From DATFYI01 sp035315125 (GTDB lineage: Bacteria; Chloroflexota; Anaerolineae; Anaerolineales; Anaerolineaceae): DNA of 17,508 nucleotides. The number at the start of each line of letters is the position of its first letter. Position 1 is the stretch's first letter. Location: positions 1 to 17,508 of the forward strand of contig DATFYI010000106.1 of NCBI GenBank assembly GCA_035315125.1, given 5' to 3'. This document shows, piece by piece, positions 13,054 to 17,508 of this stretch. The notes under the pieces are model-generated. The model was not told where the DNA came from and did not search any database. It saw only the letters and a program-made list of their open reading frames with translations. Made by a program: the position numbers and the translations under genes.

Positions 13054-14955
13054 TTAAGCACTTTTTTTCAATCTACGTATATCTCCATCTCTTATAGTGA
13101 TCCCAATCTTGTCCAGATGTTCCAGAAACGCCAACGCATACTTGCGGCTCGTCTGGTATTTATCTCGGAATTGAGCGACTGTGAATTCCGGCTGATTGCC
13201 AAAATTCTCCTGTAAGGAATTTACCAAATAATCATAATCTTTACGCCTGTAGACGACTTCAGAAGAGATCTGTACTAATTCTGCTTTGTCGATTAGAGCG
13301 TTATAAATTTCTTCGCCTATTGCTGCCAGACATTCTTTTACCGAAGGTGGTGAAAATGGAGCGGTTTCAAATTTCTTCCAAAGATCTGAAATAATAGACT
13401 GCTGTTGAGATGCGAATCTTACCTGGTAATTCGAACGAGATATAAACGCGCCGATTTCAGACAGTAACCCTTCCTCCTTCCATTTACCCAGGGATGCATT
13501 GAAAAGACGTGTTGCCATCTTCAAGCGGCTTTTCAATTCTTCGCGCGGCATGCCCTTCCTGAGCGGATAATTTTGATGAAAATGTCCAATCTCTGTTAAC
13601 AACTTTTCCGTCTCGATTTTCCACTGCATAGCCGAGACTGCATATAGATCATTTTTTGGAGATATCTGCCCTTTCTCCAACAAAAGAAGTTGCCCCCTTT
13701 CTACCAGTTCTTGCAGACCTGCCAACGCCTTTTCCGGCTGTAGTCCAGCCTTATCGGAAATTTGATTGAGTGTGCTAAACCCATTTACAATAGCTGCTTG
13801 TAGCAAGACTTCGGAGGGGGAACCGCGTCTTAACATCTCCAATTCGGCAATAACCTGATTTGAGAAGCGTTTATGTCTTTTTTTGGGGTGCGGATCTACA
13901 ATCATACCACCCCCCAAAGTCTCACCCGGGGATGGCCGCCGTAAAACATACCGGTCACCCCGCACAGCGACGACTGGCTGACGCAGATCAAGCTGGATCC
14001 AGCCTGATTGGTCAGGAGACAACTCATCATAACCTAACAAACGCACCCTGGCCGATATTTCTGCCGCACCCAGAAACAATTTCACATCTGCACTATGCTG
14101 GAGAGCTGAACTGGCATCTTTTAACAAATGAAAATGCGCATCGATCAAACGGGTCGATTGATAATCACCCGGGTGAACAACCACATCTCCCCTTTTAATT
14201 TGGTCGACTTCTACTCCGACTATATTTACAGCAGTACGGCTGCCCTGAATTGCGGATTCTTCTTTACGTTTATGATTTTGTAGGCTCCGAATCCGGCCAT
14301 GTATACCTTCCGGTAATATTTCAACGTCCTCTCCAAGTTTGAATTGACCGTCAGCCAACGTACCGGTAACAACTGTCCCAAAACCGGCTATTGTAAAAAC
14401 TCGGTCAATCGGCAAACGCGGCCGGCCCAGATTTGGACGTGCAGGATGCTCAGCCAGACAAACCTCAAGTGCCTGTTTTAATTCAGACAGACCTGCCCCA
14501 CTCCTGGCAGAGACACGAATAATTCCAGCATTTTCCAAGGTTGTGCCTTGTAGAACCTGATGAATATCCAATTCAACCATCTCCAACCAATCCGGATCAT
14601 CCACCAGGTCAATTTTCGTTAATGCTACGACCCCACTTTGTACCTGTAATAAATCTAAAATTGCCAGGTGTTCACGAGTTTGCGGCATGATCCCTTCATC
14701 GGCCGCAATAACGAACATAGCCGCATCAATTCCACCTGCACCTGCCAGCATATTTTCGATAAAATCGCGATGTCCTGGAACATCGACAATCCCAACTTCT
14801 TCGCCATTAGGGAGGGTGAACCAGGCAAATCCTAACTCGATCGTCATCTGACGCGCCTGCTCTTCTTTCAGGCGATCAGGATGAGTTCCGGTAAGCGCAG
14901 CCACTAAAGTCGACTTACCATGATCCACATGGCCGGCAGTGCCAATTACCCGCAT
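13054..14955 (-). CDS. selB: Selenocysteine-specific elongation factor SelB
   Basis: This 633-residue GTPase delivers Sec-tRNA to UGA codons marked by a SECIS hairpin. The G domain has GHVDHGKST (8-16), switch I MTIELGFAWF (37-46), DVPGH (58-62) and TKID (113-116). Two beta-barrel domains follow with DRVFTIAGFGTVVTGTL, a SelB-type pattern, then SPGETLGGGMIVDPHP at the end of the EF-Tu-like part. The C-terminal region of about 270 residues is made of winged-helix repeats that bind the SECIS element; its length is normal (E. coli 614). It starts 15 bases after the coiled-coil gene, with AGGA about 9 bases before the ATG. No selA, selD, tRNA-Sec gene or in-frame UGA gene is visible in the window. 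Confidence 0.95.
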   Translation of the reverse strand: MRVIGTAGHVDHGKSTLVAALTGTHPDRLKEEQARQMTIELGFAWFTLPNGEEVGIVDVPGHRDFIENMLAGAGGIDAAMFVIAADEGIMPQTREHLAILDLLQVQSGVVALTKIDLVDDPDWLEMVELDIHQVLQGTTLENAGIIRVSARSGAGLSELKQALEVCLAEHPARPNLGRPRLPIDRVFTIAGFGTVVTGTLADGQFKLGEDVEILPEGIHGRIRSLQNHKRKEESAIQGSRTAVNIVGVEVDQIKRGDVVVHPGDYQSTRLIDAHFHLLKDASSALQHSADVKLFLGAAEISARVRLLGYDELSPDQSGWIQLDLRQPVVAVRGDRYVLRRPSPGETLGGGMIVDPHPKKRHKRFSNQVIAELEMLRRGSPSEVLLQAAIVNGFSTLNQISDKAGLQPEKALAGLQELVERGQLLLLEKGQISPKNDLYAVSAMQWKIETEKLLTEIGHFHQNYPLRKGMPREELKSRLKMATRLFNASLGKWKEEGLLSEIGAFISRSNYQVRFASQQQSIISDLWKKFETAPFSPPSVKECLAAIGEEIYNALIDKAELVQISSEVVYRRKDYDYLVNSLQENFGNQPEFTVAQFRDKYQTSRKYALAFLEHLDKIGITIRDGDIRRLKKSA

Positions 14956-14970
14956 ACCTTTATTTCCTGT

Positions 14971-16149
14971 TTATCGAGGTCTGCCAAAGGTTCGTTCGTA
15001 TTCTTCCATCCATTGATGTGACAATGACAGTAAACCTTGTAGCCTTTTTTGGGTCTCTTCAGTTGATTGACTGATCAGATCATGAACTTCCTGTGATAAA
15101 TCTTCCACCAAAACGATACGTTCATTAATTTTTTCTATCAAGCGAACACTTTCCCGCTGTTGTTCTTCCTGCGCCAAAGTATAATTGGCCCAACGTTTCT
15201 GGTCATCTGATTTAAAGGCAACCCATTCCTGCCGGAAACGTTCTTCAACCAAACGCTGCATTTCAGTTATCTCGTTCACTCTTCGCTCAAACTTTTGTGT
15301 AATATCATCAAATGCTTCTTGTGACCGTTTTACTGCCCGGTTGGTAGCCTCTAAAGTTTGTAATTGAGCATCCAGATTTACAGCATCTCTTGTAAAATCA
15401 TCAAAGCGGGTTTGCCAATCTTTCCAGATACGGTCCCTTTCTACCTGTTGTAAGGTTATCTTATCGATAAATCCTGATTGGATCTGGCGTCGCTCGGCTT
15501 CAGCCGCCTGAAATTCGCCGATGCGGATCTCCATTTTACGGATACTTTCTAGAGATAACTCTGCTTTGCCACGTTGTTCATCCATCCGCTTACGTAGAGC
15601 GGCCACCTCTCCCTGTATATCCGTCAGGCGTTTAGCATTCTGGCGGTTTCCTTCCTCCAAAATGTGTTGAACCCGGCGATATTCCTCATCATTGTGTTTT
15701 GTATCTTCTATTTTTTGTTTCGTCTCTTCAATCAACCTTCCAAGTCGAAACTCTTCATCCGTGTGTACTTGCAAATTCTTTTTGATATCTGGAATGGGCT
15801 CCAGGCCTTTGCGCACATCTGCAATGGATTTATTCATTGCCTCAACTTCACCACGATGTGTCTTTTCAACCTCCCGGTCGTGGTCCAGCCTTGTTTTTTC
15901 AATACTATCTAAAGAACGACTGAAGTCGACGCGCATCTGAGCGAGAGTTCCCTCAACCTGGTCAAATCGTGCCAACATTGCCGTAGTTCTGGCAACTTCA
16001 CCACTCAATTCTTTTATTTGTTGGGAAAGTGCCGGAAGATTTCCCTCAAGATGAACGATGCGTTCTTCCAAAGCAGAGATCGTATTTTTATCTTTCCGAC
16101 GCTCATCGTCCAACCATTCTAATCGTTTTACAATCTGATCCAGGTCCAT
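14971..16149 (-). CDS. Cytoplasmic coiled-coil protein of unknown function
   Basis: I do not recognise this 392-residue protein. It is highly charged and nearly all helical, with heptad-like spacing from about residue 3 to 375 (for instance ISALEERIVHLEG and DIQGEVAALRKRMDEQ), no signal peptide and no membrane segment. Glycine and proline are rare; a PIPDIKK break near residue 117 suggests two coiled-coil rods. The C-terminus, QWMEEYERTFGRPR, is less regular. SMC, Rad50 or myosin-like similarity would be unspecific. AGAGG lies about 8 bases before the ATG. It is 29 bases after the membrane-subunit gene and 15 bases before selB, so all three are probably co-transcribed. It may be a structural or scaffolding protein. 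Confidence 0.75.
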   Translation of the reverse strand: MDLDQIVKRLEWLDDERRKDKNTISALEERIVHLEGNLPALSQQIKELSGEVARTTAMLARFDQVEGTLAQMRVDFSRSLDSIEKTRLDHDREVEKTHRGEVEAMNKSIADVRKGLEPIPDIKKNLQVHTDEEFRLGRLIEETKQKIEDTKHNDEEYRRVQHILEEGNRQNAKRLTDIQGEVAALRKRMDEQRGKAELSLESIRKMEIRIGEFQAAEAERRQIQSGFIDKITLQQVERDRIWKDWQTRFDDFTRDAVNLDAQLQTLEATNRAVKRSQEAFDDITQKFERRVNEITEMQRLVEERFRQEWVAFKSDDQKRWANYTLAQEEQQRESVRLIEKINERIVLVEDLSQEVHDLISQSTEETQKRLQGLLSLSHQWMEEYERTFGRPR

Positions 16150-16178
16150 TGCCTCATCCTCTTAAATCTATTCAAGAA

Positions 16179-17508
16179 TTATACAAGATGTGCGAATGCT
16201 CTCAACAAATTTAGTGCACCACTAAGAATGATCCTTGGGTAAATTCCGACCAGAAATAGGGCCATTCCGCCTCCAATAAGCAAAACAATTTGCGTCCACT
16301 TTTCCTGTATTTTCCAGGTCTTTTCATTACTTTTCACAAGCACTGCCAGGATTCTAAAACCACAGGCCAGGAAACCAAGATTACCAATTAATGTCCAAAA
16401 CGCAACCGTGATATTATGTTGAGCCACACCTTCGAGTAAAATCTCACGCATTGGAAATCCTGCCAACAGGGGCAAGCCCCCCAATGAGAAATATGCCAGC
16501 AAAAAGCCCACGGCCGTAAATGGCATGCGATGGAGCAATCCTGCAAGTGAATCGAAATCTACAAAACCTTGTTTGCCAATGATGGATAATGACAAAGCCC
16601 ACAAACCCAAAGCCAGCAAACGCGGTAAAAAAGATGCTGTCAGAACCTGCAGGCCTGCCTGATTCCCCAGGCTGATAGCCAACAATGAAAATCCACTCTC
16701 CATAATAACAGCATATCCGAATAAACGGGATAAATCTCGTTGAAAGGCTGACCACAACCCACCGGTGATGACCATTAATGATCCTACCAATTGCAATACT
16801 TCAGGGACCAAAGGGTAAACTCTTAGCCAGGTAAATGCGTTTAGAAAATCAAGCATTAACAAAATAACCACAGTGGGCAACAGACTGAGCACAAATCCAG
16901 CAACATATGGATGAGCTTCTCCAGCTAAAAGGGGTACCCAAGTGTAAAATGGAAAAACCGCCAACCAAAGCGCAAAACCTAAGCCTAATAACACAACTGC
17001 CTGAATAAGCAGCCTTTGGTCGGTTGGGTTTGCTTCAACACCCGCTGCCGCCCATCCCGCTAATAGAATAAAGGGAAGCGCCAGGGTCTGAAAAATCAGA
17101 TAGCGGATAACGCCTTGTCCAGCCGTTTTACCAGGCGGTACCAGCATCGGGATGCTAAGGAGCACAGCCATTTCAATTAGAAGAGCAGCATATAAGAATG
17201 GTTGTACTGCTAATGCTGCGACCAATAATGAAATCAGCGCCAGTCCAAGTGGGACAAAAGTATTGGGCACGCCTGCCGCAATAGAGCCGAACAACCAGAA
17301 AGCGCCAATCAGATAAATCAAAATCAAGAAGGCGCTGTTGCTCGACGCCAGAATGAAACTCCTCCCCAAAAAAGTCAGTGTTGACGATATTGTGAATGAA
17401 ATCGGTCCTAATTGAACTAAACTGTCGACAGGCGCTCGCCAGGCCAAAAAAGCCAACAATAGACAAAATCCGCTTGCCGACCAGATGACTAGCTGGCTCC
17501 TTTCCTTT
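16179..17508 (-). CDS. NuoN/Mrp-antiporter-like membrane subunit, 5' end missing
   Basis: The frame stays open to the right edge, so the N-terminus lies outside. A TTG at 17459 is possible, but it has no ribosome site, and the upstream codons continue a hydrophobic segment. About 440 residues are visible, with around 11-13 membrane helices. Counting from that TTG, the family hallmarks are FPFYTWVPLLAGEAHP (169-184), QRDLSRLFGYAVIMESGF (240-257) and SLGGLPLLAGFPMRE (325-339), matching the proton-antiporter (PF00361-type) core of complex I NuoL/M/N, Mrp and membrane hydrogenase subunits. A glutamate (Glu96) sits where the TM5 glutamate is expected. The lysines normally in the TM7 and TM8 regions seem absent: LSLLPTVVIL and FLPRLLALGLW stand there. 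It may be a divergent or structural subunit. The neighbouring part of the operon is out of view. Confidence 0.8.
   Translation of the reverse strand, partial: KERSQLVIWSASGFCLLLAFLAWRAPVDSLVQLGPISFTISSTLTFLGRSFILASSNSAFLILIYLIGAFWLFGSIAAGVPNTFVPLGLALISLLVAALAVQPFLYAALLIEMAVLLSIPMLVPPGKTAGQGVIRYLIFQTLALPFILLAGWAAAGVEANPTDQRLLIQAVVLLGLGFALWLAVFPFYTWVPLLAGEAHPYVAGFVLSLLPTVVILLMLDFLNAFTWLRVYPLVPEVLQLVGSLMVITGGLWSAFQRDLSRLFGYAVIMESGFSLLAISLGNQAGLQVLTASFLPRLLALGLWALSLSIIGKQGFVDFDSLAGLLHRMPFTAVGFLLAYFSLGGLPLLAGFPMREILLEGVAQHNITVAFWTLIGNLGFLACGFRILAVLVKSNEKTWKIQEKWTQIVLLIGGGMALFLVGIYPRIILSGALNLLRAFAHLV

Noticed and set aside
16444..16755. A 103-codon minus-strand frame inside the NuoN-like gene
   Set aside because: It is a shifted frame of a real hydrophobic gene, with no start signal. 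The main frame is unbroken, so it is no sign of a frameshift.
1..17508. tRNA or rRNA genes, CRISPR arrays, insertion sequences, attachment sites
   Set aside because: The gene-free gaps are short (the longest is about 290 bases), and none shows cloverleaf-like, spaced-repeat or transposase-like content on reading both strands.

Overview
The window looks like ordinary chromosomal backbone of a free-living, probably anaerobic or facultative bacterium. Gene content and protein style (pdhA/B-type E1 next to pyruvate phosphate dikinase, receiver-only regulator, class II CCA-adding enzyme with HD domain, SelB, an L21-L27-L31 cluster) suggest Chloroflexota, perhaps an Anaerolineae-like lineage. That placement is inference; no rRNA or other phylogenetic marker was compared. 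There are no mobile elements, CRISPR arrays, tRNAs or rRNAs.

Layout. (1) 1-2042, minus: a pyruvate dehydrogenase operon, E1 alpha, E1 beta and the first 32 codons of the E2 lipoyl subunit, tightly coupled. (2) 2332-5049, minus: pyruvate phosphate dikinase with a GTG start, ended by a perfect 32-bp palindromic terminator. (3) 5274-8104, plus: the only plus-strand genes, a receiver-only response regulator, a membrane-anchored S49 (SppA-like) protease and, overlapping it by 4 bases, a membrane-anchored exported protein resembling DUF4350-type proteins. (4) 8123-11603, minus: thymidine kinase, hypoxanthine phosphoribosyltransferase, CCA-adding enzyme and an alpha/beta hydrolase in one compact run. 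(5) 11762-12898, minus: ribosomal proteins L21, L27 and an unusual L31, driven by a perfect sigma-70-type promoter and a structured leader, ended by a GC-rich hairpin. (6) 13054-17508, minus: an antiporter/NuoN-like membrane subunit (cut by the window edge), a cytoplasmic coiled-coil protein and the selenocysteine elongation factor SelB.

The most notable item is the L31 gene: after a complete zinc-type bL31 domain and a short linker it encodes a helix-hairpin-helix domain that closely resembles the C-terminal domain of the RNA polymerase alpha subunit. This is a ribosomal protein joined to a transcription-type nucleic-acid-binding module. Other points of interest are mutually exclusive hairpins in the L21 leader, the S49 protease/DUF4350-like pair behind a regulator without output domain, and a NuoN-like protein whose usual proton-path lysines appear to be replaced.

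Working together: regions 1-2 control the pyruvate/PEP/acetyl-CoA node; region 4 is nucleotide salvage and tRNA maturation; regions 5-6 are translation plus a membrane-complex fragment. All functions are assigned by reading motifs; no database search was run.
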